Below are positions 1-6,305 of a stretch of 7,227 nucleotides of DNA, in pieces. How positions within the stretch are numbered: the stretch's first letter is position 1; the number at the start of each line of letters is the position of its first letter. Under the pieces are notes generated by a model, which was given only the letters and a program-made list of their open reading frames with translations, did not search any database and was not told the DNA's origin. Both the position numbers and the translations under genes were made by a program. The stretch is from Bacteroidota bacterium (GTDB taxonomy: Bacteria > Bacteroidota > Bacteroidia > Chitinophagales > LD1), in NCBI GenBank assembly GCA_947457525.1, contig CANGXE010000068.1, positions 1 through 7,227 of the forward strand, read 5' to 3'.

Positions 1-175
1 TCGGGTGAGCTTCTGCCTCCCAACTTTCTTTCACATCGCACCAAGGACAACCCACATCACAACCACCCAGGCGCACAAAGTAAGCCGCCACACCTTGATA
101 CGCCCCTTCGCCTTGAATGGTGTAGAAGTGTTCCATCACCGGCAATTTACCAACTGTAGACGAGGCCAAATTCAT
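1..175 (-). CDS. queE: 7-carboxy-7-deazaguanine synthase QueE, N-terminal part (runs off window edge)
   Basis: This is a radical SAM enzyme that turns 6-carboxytetrahydropterin into 7-carboxy-7-deazaguanine, a step of queuosine (preQ0) synthesis in the cytoplasm. Only the first 58 codons are present; the gene continues beyond base 1. The translation shows the QueE substrate and SAM entry segment MEHFYTIQGEGAYQG (residues 14-28), then VRLGGCDVGCPWCD (34-47). Cys39, Cys43 and Cys46 form the CxxxCxxC motif that binds the 4Fe-4S cluster, and WCDVKESW (45-52) follows as in Bacteroidota QueE. The ATG at 175-173 is the first start after an in-frame stop upstream. A terminator at 225-258 separates it from the lipoprotein gene, so it probably has its own promoter. 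I could not find a clean promoter in the 49 bases between them. The family is clear; completeness cannot be judged. Confidence 0.93.
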   Translation of the reverse strand, partial: MNLASSTVGKLPVMEHFYTIQGEGAYQGVAAYFVRLGGCDVGCPWCDVKESWEAEAHP

Positions 176-224
176 GTTTGCAAAATGAAATAAATCAACT
201 AAAAATCAGTCGCGCAATATCAAC

Positions 225-258
225 AAAAAAGGTTGCCTGATTGGTATTTCAGACAACC
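225..258 (-). terminator. Rho-independent terminator after the folD-lipoprotein pair
   Basis: Read on the minus strand, a 10-bp stem (258-249 with 240-231, one G-U pair) closes an 8-base loop and is followed directly by six T (230-225). It begins 24 bases after the stop codon of the lipoprotein gene and 50 bases before the queE start. It therefore should end the folD-lipoprotein transcript and insulate queE. No T-run follows the stem on the plus strand, so it looks one-directional. Confidence 0.88.
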
Positions 259-282
259 CCTTTACTAATTTTCAGCCTAAAA

Positions 283-1236
283 TCACTCTTTAAGCTCAAA
301 AATGTCTTTGTCGTACTTAGCGCCCGCCAAGTGGAGCTTATCGTTCACCACCGGAATGCTTACCGTGGCGTATTCATTATCATCGCCATAATAGAACGTC
401 AACTGCACCGCAAAATCCTTTACATCATCTGCTTTGTATTTTTCATCGGCCTTCATCAAAATCACTTCTTTGCCATCGCGGATGATGTTGACGTTTTCAT
501 TCAGCGCCACAAAGGTCATGTCGGGTGTGTATGTCGGAATTTTATCCGCTACCTTCGAACGCTTTAGTTTAATCTTTACAGTGTTCACACTTTTCTCGCT
601 GCTCGAGTAAGCCACCAAGCCTATCAGGTTTTCTTCCTTGCGTTCTTGAATTGGTTCTTTCACTGTGCCGCGAGACGTAAACCCTACAAAACGCTTGCTT
701 TTTACGTTTGGAATAGACACCAACATTTCACTGTAAGACGCTTCAAATATTTTACGCCCATCCAGCAAACTAAATCTGGTGATTAAATCCTCCTCTCCGT
801 CTTGCCCTTCGAGCACCGCCTGCAACGAATTTGTTTTATCGCGCAGGTGCAAGTCCGTGGCAACAAACTCCGTCTCCCAACTTCGCACTTTGTTGTCTAA
901 CACGCTCCTTGCGCTGATTTGATACACTTTGTTTTTGTTCACCGAGTCAGCAAAACACAAATCCGTTTTCGTGATTTTGAGCAACAAAGGAGATTTCTTT
1001 CCTCCTTCATACACATCTACCATCTCGTAACTGATGCTAGTCTGTTGAATGCACACCCGCCCATCGTTGTCAAACACCCTCACCGAAGACGAAGCCGTGT
1101 CTTCATACAACTTGGCGGCATTGTCATATTGGATAATAGCGGTAGAGATGTCCGCATCAGCGGCATTCTTCTTCTCCTTGCAGGCAGAAAATAGCCCCAG
1201 CGAGAGTAAGAGCAGAGCAAATAGTTGACTTTTCAT
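283..1236 (-). CDS. Predicted lipoprotein of unknown function
   Basis: The 317-residue product starts with a short basic end, a Leu-rich hydrophobic stretch (residues 4-16) and a lipobox LFSAC with the modified cysteine at residue 19. It should be lipidated and anchored in a membrane. Lys20-Glu21-Lys22 follow the cysteine. The rest is a soluble, charged, strand-rich polypeptide with no domain I recognise; it has only two more cysteines and no membrane segment. The ATG lies 3 bases after the folD stop codon with no Shine-Dalgarno sequence between them, so it is probably co-transcribed and translationally coupled with folD. A terminator follows 24 bases after its stop. The pairing with folD may be only positional; I infer no role in folate metabolism. 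I am sure of the lipoprotein call and not of any function. Confidence 0.85.
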   Translation of the reverse strand: MKSQLFALLLLSLGLFSACKEKKNAADADISTAIIQYDNAAKLYEDTASSSVRVFDNDGRVCIQQTSISYEMVDVYEGGKKSPLLLKITKTDLCFADSVNKNKVYQISARSVLDNKVRSWETEFVATDLHLRDKTNSLQAVLEGQDGEEDLITRFSLLDGRKIFEASYSEMLVSIPNVKSKRFVGFTSRGTVKEPIQERKEENLIGLVAYSSSEKSVNTVKIKLKRSKVADKIPTYTPDMTFVALNENVNIIRDGKEVILMKADEKYKADDVKDFAVQLTFYYGDDNEYATVSIPVVNDKLHLAGAKYDKDIFELKE

Positions 1237-1239
1237 ATT

Positions 1240-2115
1240 CTACAATTTTTGTTTGGCGGCTTGCAATGTATTGAGCAAAAGTGAAACCACTGTCATCGGC
1301 CCCACACCTCCCGGCACAGGCGTAATGGCACTAGCTTTCTTACTCACATCATCAAATTTAACATCTCCTTTCAAACGCCACCCGGCTTTAGATGTTGTGT
1401 CGGTGACGCGCGTAGTACCCACGTCTATCACCACCGCCCCTTCGCGCACCATGTCTCCGGTCAGAAACTCCGGCTTACCCAATGCTGCTATAATAATGTC
1501 GGCTTGTAGCGTGATATCCTTCAGGTTCTTCGTCCGCGAGTGACACACCGTCACCGTGGCATTTCCCGTAGGCAACTGTCCGCTCATCAATATACTCATC
1601 GGGCGGCCCACAATGTTGCTTCGCCCAACCACCACACAATGCTTGCCTGAAGTCTCGATGTTATATCGCTCCAATATTTTCGTAATTCCCAGCGGAGTAG
1701 CCGACACAAAAGCCGGCAAACCGAGCGTCACCTTGCCCACATTCACCGGGTGAAATCCATCCACATCCTTGCTCGGGTCTATCGCCATTATCACCTTATC
1801 GGCAGAAATATGCGCGGGCAGCGGCAACTGCACAATAAACCCATCTACGTCCGGGTCAGCATTCAACTTCGCCACCTCTTGCAGCAGCTCCGCTTCGGTC
1901 ATGGCGCTGTCGAAGTGCAGCATCGTTGACTTAAACCCCACCTGCTCGCAGGCCTTCACCTTGTGCCCCACGTAGGTCAAACTTCCCCCGTCTGTGCCCA
2001 CCAAAATAGCCGCCAAGTGAGGCTGCTTCTTGCCTTGGCTCACCAATTGATCCACTTCCGTTTTTATCTCCGATTTCAGCTCATCGGCCAACTTTTTTCC
2101 ATCGAGCAGTAGCAT
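1240..2115 (-). CDS. folD: Bifunctional methylenetetrahydrofolate dehydrogenase / methenyltetrahydrofolate cyclohydrolase FolD
   Basis: FolD interconverts 5,10-methylene-, 5,10-methenyl- and 10-formyl-tetrahydrofolate using NADP(H), supplying one-carbon units for purines and formyl-Met-tRNA. It is a cytoplasmic dimer. The 291-residue length is normal. Visible landmarks are YVGHK (48-52) with the catalytic Tyr48 and Lys52 pair, VQLPLP (95-100), KDVDGFHP with Asp119, SATPLGI (138-144), the nucleotide-binding loop GRSNIVGRP (164-172), IDVGTTR (230-236) and the C-terminal signature TPVPGGVGPMT (265-275). The substitution of Ser-Ala for the usual Pro-Cys before Thr-Pro is, as far as I know, common in Bacteroidota. 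All catalytic residues are present, so the enzyme should be active. It is the first gene of a pair with the lipoprotein. The start is an ATG without a Shine-Dalgarno sequence, and the region is more G+C-rich than the secreted-protein cluster. Confidence 0.97.
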   Translation of the reverse strand: MLLLDGKKLADELKSEIKTEVDQLVSQGKKQPHLAAILVGTDGGSLTYVGHKVKACEQVGFKSTMLHFDSAMTEAELLQEVAKLNADPDVDGFIVQLPLPAHISADKVIMAIDPSKDVDGFHPVNVGKVTLGLPAFVSATPLGITKILERYNIETSGKHCVVVGRSNIVGRPMSILMSGQLPTGNATVTVCHSRTKNLKDITLQADIIIAALGKPEFLTGDMVREGAVVIDVGTTRVTDTTSKAGWRLKGDVKFDDVSKKASAITPVPGGVGPMTVVSLLLNTLQAAKQKL

Positions 2116-2198
2116 GCGTATATATTTTCCGCAAAGTAAATCAACGCTGAAATGTTTCTACGAATTTTTATTCACAAGGGGGGAGAAAACCCACCCGC

Positions 2199-2227
2199 GT
2201 CCCTACGCAAAGCCGTAGGGACTTTGC
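2199..2227. repeat. Perfect 9-bp inverted repeat interlocked with a second 6-bp inverted repeat
   Basis: GTCCCTACG (2199-2207) and CGTAGGGAC (2214-2222) are perfect inverted copies around a 6-base loop. The loop region itself, GCAAAG (2207-2212), pairs with CTTTGC (2222-2227) just outside the first stem, so the two stems are interleaved and could form alternative structures or a pseudoknot. It lies about 165 bases downstream of the T9SS gene that ends at 2386. It could act as a late terminator on the minus strand, although the nearest T-run (four T) is about 9 bases away and weak. It could equally be a copy of a dispersed intergenic repeat. Confidence 0.6.
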
Positions 2228-2327
2228 TTCATTATGGCTGGTTACTGAGATCTTTCTTGAGCTAATCCTCCGCGCCACGCTGCCTCGTGCTGTGGACTAT
2301 TTCGACCATCGGAAAAACAGCCACATC

Positions 2328-2383
2328 ATTAGCACATCACCCCATTAGCATATTAGCACATTAACTAATTAGCATATTAGCCC
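2328..2383. repeat. Tandem repeat with 8-bp period, unit ATTAGCAY
   Basis: Seven 8-bp units lie exactly in register. ATTAGC begins at 2328, 2344, 2352, 2368 and 2376. The unit at 2360 is a variant (ATTAAC) and the unit at 2336 is degenerate. The array begins 2 bases beyond the stop codon of the T9SS gene ending at 2386, on its 3' side, and does not enter the coding sequence. The period is not a multiple of three. Function is unknown; slippage or a 3' untranslated role are possibilities only. Confidence 0.75.
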
Positions 2384-2385
2384 AT

Positions 2386-3888
2386 CTACTCCTTTACCAA
2401 CTTCCCACTCCGCACTAATCGCCCATCTTCTACCAAACTCCAAACGTACATACCATTTGCCCAATCTTGGGTAGAAAAAGTAGTGAGTTCTTGAAGCAGG
2501 GTTTGTTTGGCTACGGTTCTGCCGAGCAAGTCGGTGATGATGAGCTCCGCTCCGTTGAGTTGTGCGTTAGTCACTTTGATGCTCACGTAGTCTTGTATAG
2601 GATTAGGAAACACCTGCACCTTGATAGAAGCATCAAAGTAAGTAATAGAAACATACTGCTTCGCTTCGCACGTATCATCACTAAAACATCCATTTTTATC
2701 TATGCTCATAATGAAAGCGACTTGGCGATCAAGTGTATCAGATGTACTGCCGCTCAATACGTAACCTCTTTTTTGAGGCAAAGTATCAATACCCGTCATA
2801 TAATAAAATGTTGGGTAAATTCCTAGCGCTACTCCTTGCAAATTCATGTACTCGGCTTCCCATAGTTTACTACCATCTTCAGCTAAGCATATTACCCATC
2901 CACCTACCGCATTGTCACCGCATAATATATAGAAATCATCTAGCCGCAACGCATTACGCAAATTGTTATAGATACGTCCGGTGGGAAAAGAACCATCTGC
3001 AATCCAATATTTAGTCCAAGTCTGATTTAACGAACTATCCAATTTGTGGATATACAAATGCCAAATATCATCAAGGTTAGAGTTTGGGTTAGGTGTATTC
3101 ACATAGCGCATGATTAGCATGCTCCCATCTGTTGGATTATAGTCCAATAAGTAACATTCTCCGCGACCTATTGGCAAAGGCCTATCAGATACCAAATCGC
3201 CATTTCTATCTACTTGCACTACTCTTCCATACCAATCTAGATACTTTCCTGAGGTGGAGGCGAAAATAACTCCTGAGTCGGCTGTCGCAAATATACCTCG
3301 GGATAGCTCTATATCATCCCATTCATACGTCCTACTCCAAATTAAATTTAAGTCAGTATCTACCTTTATCAAAAGATTGGAACTCCTTTCAGCAATAAAG
3401 GAATCTCCCATAACTCCGTAAGCGTAAAAAAAATCACCACTTTGTTCAAAATATAAAAATATAATCGCTGAGTCGTTTACAAAAGAAGTGCGTTTTATTA
3501 GTTCCCCATTACTAGTCCATTTAAATAACTCGCCTTGTGATTTATTTTGTGCTGTCAACTGCCAACCGGCACCATAAATAAAACTATCTCGGCCTACAAT
3601 TAATGACCCAGTCAAGCCTGGTGTGTAATAGGTGCTGTCTTTGGAAACATCAAACTTAGATATTTTTTCTAGATACCCTTGACTATCAAAAATTCCTAAA
3701 TGTAACTCGGCAGTCGACCACCCCGGTTTTTCATTAAAACCATATTCGTAAATTTTACCATTAGCATACTTTACATCAATCGCCCAAGATTGAGGTACAG
3801 TGTCATAATCATGTCTAAAAAAGAAGTTGGACTGATTGTATCCTATTTTGCTACAAAATAGGATACACCACATTAGTAAGTATCTCAT
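2386..3888 (-). CDS. Secreted repeat protein with T9SS type A C-terminal sorting domain
   Basis: The 500-residue product has a short signal peptide (about residues 1-19, hydrophobic YLLMWCILF). A long strand-rich body follows, with blade-like repeats of the form hydrophobic-xVD-x-x-G-x-L-x-W, seen near residues 173-188, 223-234, 278-295, 331-347 and 392-402. This is typical of beta-propeller-like surface proteins. The last 75 residues are a T9SS sorting domain: VFPNP (426-430), ITDLLGRTV (451-459), the NGMYVWSL strand (478-485) and a basic end GKLVKE. It should cross the outer membrane by T9SS and be released or attached to the surface. Cys401 and Cys407 precede the sorting domain. It resembles the protein at 4615-6081 in layout and is probably a paralogue. 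The ATG at 3888 overlaps the preceding gene by 38 bases and is the first in frame after a stop; Met6 is an alternative. Binding partner or substrate is unknown. Confidence 0.88.
   Translation of the reverse strand: MRYLLMWCILFCSKIGYNQSNFFFRHDYDTVPQSWAIDVKYANGKIYEYGFNEKPGWSTAELHLGIFDSQGYLEKISKFDVSKDSTYYTPGLTGSLIVGRDSFIYGAGWQLTAQNKSQGELFKWTSNGELIKRTSFVNDSAIIFLYFEQSGDFFYAYGVMGDSFIAERSSNLLIKVDTDLNLIWSRTYEWDDIELSRGIFATADSGVIFASTSGKYLDWYGRVVQVDRNGDLVSDRPLPIGRGECYLLDYNPTDGSMLIMRYVNTPNPNSNLDDIWHLYIHKLDSSLNQTWTKYWIADGSFPTGRIYNNLRNALRLDDFYILCGDNAVGGWVICLAEDGSKLWEAEYMNLQGVALGIYPTFYYMTGIDTLPQKRGYVLSGSTSDTLDRQVAFIMSIDKNGCFSDDTCEAKQYVSITYFDASIKVQVFPNPIQDYVSIKVTNAQLNGAELIITDLLGRTVAKQTLLQELTTFSTQDWANGMYVWSLVEDGRLVRSGKLVKE
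3838..3866. repeat. Perfect 13-bp inverted repeat with a stop codon as its loop
   Basis: GTATCCTATTTTG (3838-3850) and CAAAATAGGATAC (3854-3866) are perfect inverted copies separated only by 3851-3853. Those three bases are the TAG stop codon of the 247-residue protein on the minus strand. The hairpin also falls within codons 8-17 of the next gene, in its signal peptide, starting 22 bases after its ATG. The loop is tight, so in RNA the top pairs would probably open. There is no T-run, so it is not a classical terminator. Confidence 0.8.
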
Positions 3889-4594
3889 GGTCTAATGTTG
3901 AACGGTTACCTTTGTTGATATTAAAACATGAGCTATTTGCTGATGTCATTACGGCATACATATAGCGTTCACCATTAGCTAATCGAGGACTAATTGCAAA
4001 AGAAGCAGGAAAAAAATCGAAACAATTTCCTTGTCCACCAATAGCAAGAAAACAATCTGTACAAAGTTGAGTTTCAGGTACCACTATACCACCATTAGCC
4101 AAATCTGTACTGTATTCAACATAGTAAAGTCCAACGCTGCTTAATGTAGCTGGCCCTGTGTTTCCTGTCTGATCTTTCCTAGAATAAATAATGTAGTAGG
4201 TATTACATTCCGAACCCGGTTTAGGACAAACACCAACTTCACTAGAAATAATTGATGAATTGGGACCAGTATTTAAGATGGAATACATTTGAGATTGAGT
4301 TAGACCACCCAGACCGTCATCTTGAAAAACTGTATTATCCGACACAAAAAACTCCGTCTCGTTTATGCTTCCATTTGTCCAATAAGCTCCGTTACTAACG
4401 AATTGAGAAGGCGACACATTAGTTGGGGTGATAACAGGTGTAGTATAACTACTCATATCTATAATATTATCTCCTGTGTACCAAAATCGAGATTGTACAC
4501 TTTGTCCGTTGCTTATCAATTGCATAATGCAAAATGACAGTACAGCAAGCGTAAATTTCCAACTAAAGGTTTGGCAATGTTTAATGGTTTTCAT
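3851..4594 (-). CDS. Secreted protein of unknown function, middle gene of the export cluster
   Basis: The 247-residue product has an n-region ending in Trp-Lys, a hydrophobic core (about residues 14-28) and a probable cleavage site near residue 31, so it should be exported to the periplasm or beyond. The mature start SRFWYTGDN, the CPKPGSECNTYYIIYSR segment (123-139) and LYYVEYSTDLANGG (156-169) resemble the N-terminal domain of large Bacteroidota surface proteins with WD40-like repeats. In those, a VPKPGS-x-YYIF segment precedes a Y-x-VD segment. Here the protein stops after FAISPRLANGERYMYAV (199-215) and a short tail. It has no T9SS sorting domain, and continuing past the TAG would add only 11 codons. 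It may be a truncated remnant or a stand-alone domain. Its ATG is 20 bases after the preceding gene and its end overlaps the next by 38 bases. The family assignment is by eye. Confidence 0.75.
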   Translation of the reverse strand: MKTIKHCQTFSWKFTLAVLSFCIMQLISNGQSVQSRFWYTGDNIIDMSSYTTPVITPTNVSPSQFVSNGAYWTNGSINETEFFVSDNTVFQDDGLGGLTQSQMYSILNTGPNSSIISSEVGVCPKPGSECNTYYIIYSRKDQTGNTGPATLSSVGLYYVEYSTDLANGGIVVPETQLCTDCFLAIGGQGNCFDFFPASFAISPRLANGERYMYAVMTSANSSCFNINKGNRSTLDHEILTNVVYPIL

Positions 4595-4620
4595 AGGCTA
4601 TGGTTTTTAATGGTTTACAT
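4580..4620. repeat. Imperfect 15-bp direct repeat at a gene junction
   Basis: TTTAATGGTTTTCAT (4580-4594) and TTTAATGGTTTACAT (4606-4620) match at 14 of 15 positions and are 26 bases apart. On the minus strand the first copy holds the start codon and first codons of the 247-residue protein. The second holds the last Met codon and TAA stop of the upstream T9SS gene. Only one base separates a stop codon (TAA) from a Lys codon (AAA). It could be a trace of a small duplication or a coincidence of A-rich starts. Confidence 0.5.
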
Positions 4621-6081
4621 TTTGATAACTTTTTTGACCCATTTCTTATCTTCAGCTAATAAGGTCAAAAAATACATTCCTGGTTTCAATTCACTTGCAT
4701 CAATCCTTTTTTCAAGGTAGGTAGTTATCTCACTTTGGTAAATTATTCTACCTTCAATATCTGTAAGCTGTAAATCTATTTTTGAATATTGATTGTCATC
4801 AATCTTAACATTTATGTACTTTTCAAATGGATTGGGTGAAACAGATATAATCAAACTGCTCTCGATTTTCGGCACATCTGTAATGCACCATTCTTCCACA
4901 CAACCAGTGCTATCCAAAAGAACCAGACCCGTGCAACCCGGACAATCAATACTAGATAAATAAAATACTATTGCTAGTTTCCCCCCATCCAACAATACCA
5001 TATCCTCTCCCCTGCTAGAAGGAAAAGTGTCTATCGGAAAAATCTTTTCTGATTGTACACTTAAATCATTTTTATTGTATTTAATTATTCGGATTAATTC
5101 TGGTGAATATGTTATGTTGCCTTGCACGAATGACACATAGCCTTTTTGTAAAGTGTATATATAATGGGAGTCACTAAGAACTTTAACAATGCTATTAAAG
5201 CCTGGGAAACTATCTGTAACTACAGATAGTACTTTGCCAGTATCATTGACAAGAATTAAACCTGCCTCATCCCCAATTTCGCCAGTAACTACAATTATTT
5301 TTTCACTTAACCGCTTCGCAGAAAAACCTATTCCCAATTCATTTATTGCTTTCTGCATGATCAAATTCCCATCATTCAAATTAATATGCATCAATAACAA
5401 ACGAGATTCTAAAATATTTCCTACCAGCTCTGGTGTTGTACCTACTACAAAAATTGTACTATCATTTAGCTCAAACAAATCGTAGCAAACAGCTAAATAT
5501 TGCGAATTGTAAGTATGTTGCCATATTATATTACCTGATGTATCTACTTTAGCTAGAAAGACTCTTCCCCCAACAGAAGAGTTACATGCTGCAACTGCCC
5601 CCCCGACTAAAAGACAAGCATCCGAGGTTGATTTGATTACACTAAGAACACCACATGTATCTGTATTAGCAAGTAAATTTTTAACCCAAATAGTCTCCCC
5701 AACGCTATTCCTTTTTGATATGCCGGGTTGAGCATCTAAAATGGAGGCTGTGTATATTAATCCACTAAATTCAATGACATCTTTTATTCCATCATTAAAG
5801 GTAATCCTATCTTTAACCTCCCAAATCAAGTTCCCTTGACTATCAACTTTACGGAGTTGCATTTTTGCCATGCCTGGGGTATCCGGCTCTCCTGTGCCTC
5901 CTCCTATCAAGAAACCACCATCCAATGTTTTTTCAATACATGTAGGCCGACTAGGTACGTATTGGTTAGGTAAACTGGATGGTTGGCCCGGATAAATGCG
6001 TACAAAAGGGCTTTGTGCTTTAAGTAAACCAAAGCTTACTAATACAAAAACTATAAATACATATCGTATGCCATTTTTCAT
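4615..6081 (-). CDS. Secreted repeat protein with T9SS type A C-terminal sorting domain, first gene of the cluster
   Basis: From the ATG at 6081 the product has 488 residues. I prefer this to the TTG two codons upstream, because MKNGIRYVF gives a classic signal peptide that ends at LLKAQ (residues 19-23). The body carries blade-like repeats: TLDGGFLIGG (52-61), RKVDSQGNLIWE (77-88), NSVGETIW (125-132), AKVDTSGNIIWQHTY (177-191), LVNDTGKVLS (277-286) and LLDSTGCVEEWC (388-399), suggesting a beta-propeller-like fold. Paired cysteines occur at DCPGC (379-383) and at 394 and 399. The T9SS sorting domain begins near SVSPNPFEKYINV (413-425), then LTDIEGRIIY, KPGMYFLTL and a basic end KKVIKM. It should be exported by the Sec and T9SS systems. 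It shares layout with the protein at 2386-3888, and a terminator upstream (6266-6294) implies its own promoter. Ligand or enzymatic activity cannot be read from the sequence. Confidence 0.9.
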   Translation of the reverse strand: MKNGIRYVFIVFVLVSFGLLKAQSPFVRIYPGQPSSLPNQYVPSRPTCIEKTLDGGFLIGGGTGEPDTPGMAKMQLRKVDSQGNLIWEVKDRITFNDGIKDVIEFSGLIYTASILDAQPGISKRNSVGETIWVKNLLANTDTCGVLSVIKSTSDACLLVGGAVAACNSSVGGRVFLAKVDTSGNIIWQHTYNSQYLAVCYDLFELNDSTIFVVGTTPELVGNILESRLLLMHINLNDGNLIMQKAINELGIGFSAKRLSEKIIVVTGEIGDEAGLILVNDTGKVLSVVTDSFPGFNSIVKVLSDSHYIYTLQKGYVSFVQGNITYSPELIRIIKYNKNDLSVQSEKIFPIDTFPSSRGEDMVLLDGGKLAIVFYLSSIDCPGCTGLVLLDSTGCVEEWCITDVPKIESSLIISVSPNPFEKYINVKIDDNQYSKIDLQLTDIEGRIIYQSEITTYLEKRIDASELKPGMYFLTLLAEDKKWVKKVIKM

Positions 6082-6084
6082 ACT

Positions 6085-6115
6085 CAAATCTAACCTATAT
6101 AGGTTTAAAGTTCAA
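6085..6115 (-). promoter_or_regulatory. Candidate Bacteroidota-type promoter for the secreted-protein cluster
   Basis: Read on the minus strand, TTG (6115-6113) is followed after 20 bases by TAGATTTG (6092-6085). This fits the TTG-N17-23-TAnnTTTG promoter described for Flavobacterium and related groups. It lies behind the terminator of the preceding gene, where a promoter is expected. Transcription would start within a few bases of the ATG at 6081, so the transcript would be leaderless or nearly so. That is unusual and is the main reason for caution. Confidence 0.45.
6092..6105. promoter_or_regulatory. Perfect 14-bp palindrome in the promoter spacer (possible operator)
   Basis: AACCTATATAGGTT is its own reverse complement. 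It lies 11 to 24 bases upstream of the ATG at 6081 and falls between the proposed -33 and -7 elements, sharing one base with the latter. A dimeric repressor or activator bound here would overlap RNA polymerase. No regulator gene is in the window, so this role is inference. Confidence 0.5.
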
Positions 6116-6233
6116 CATCTCATTGTCATGGTTTTGTTAAATTAAATCTCTGCCTCAACTAACTCAATATCATACTAAATTCTATATACTCATTTTGTAC
6201 TCTTATTAATTCGTGGCATAAATATTTATCTCC

Positions 6234-6257
6234 CTTTGCTCCTTCGCTTCTTTGCTG
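6234..6257. repeat. Three 8-bp tandem units, consensus CTTTGCTC
   Basis: CTTTGCTC, CTTCGCTT and CTTTGCTG follow each other without gaps. They lie just beyond the T-tract side of the terminator at 6266-6294, between that terminator and the next gene's promoter. The array is short and degenerate, but has the same 8-bp period as the array at 2328-2383. Confidence 0.5.
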
Positions 6258-6265
6258 CAAAAAAC

Positions 6266-6294
6266 AAAAAAACCGCCCCATCTCTGGAGCGGCT
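6266..6294 (-). terminator. Rho-independent terminator after the 171-residue protein gene
   Basis: On the minus strand AGCCGCTCC (6294-6286) pairs with GGGGCGGTT (6279-6271) in nine pairs including two G-U, around a 6-base loop. The stem runs into a tract of seven T (6272-6266). It starts 52 bases past the stop codon at 6347. It separates this gene from the secreted-protein cluster downstream. Confidence 0.87.
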
Positions 6295-6305
6295 CTAATC
6301 TAACC

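Noticed and set aside
241..567. Plus-strand open frames opposite the lipoprotein, folD, T9SS genes and queE
   Set aside because: They lie antisense to well-supported genes, lack family motifs and have the composition of reverse-strand shadows.
2116..2140. Promoter-like TTACTTTG just upstream of folD
   Set aside because: It deviates from TAnnTTTG at the second base, has no TTG at 17-23 bases upstream, and would leave a leader of only about 9 bases.
2328..2383. CRISPR array
   Set aside because: The units are 8 bp, contiguous and without spacers; no cas gene is in the window.
3907..3914. Perfect TACCTTTG (-7 type) on the plus strand inside the 247-residue gene
   Set aside because: There is no plus-strand gene downstream and no TTG at the right distance; it lies in coding sequence and is probably chance.
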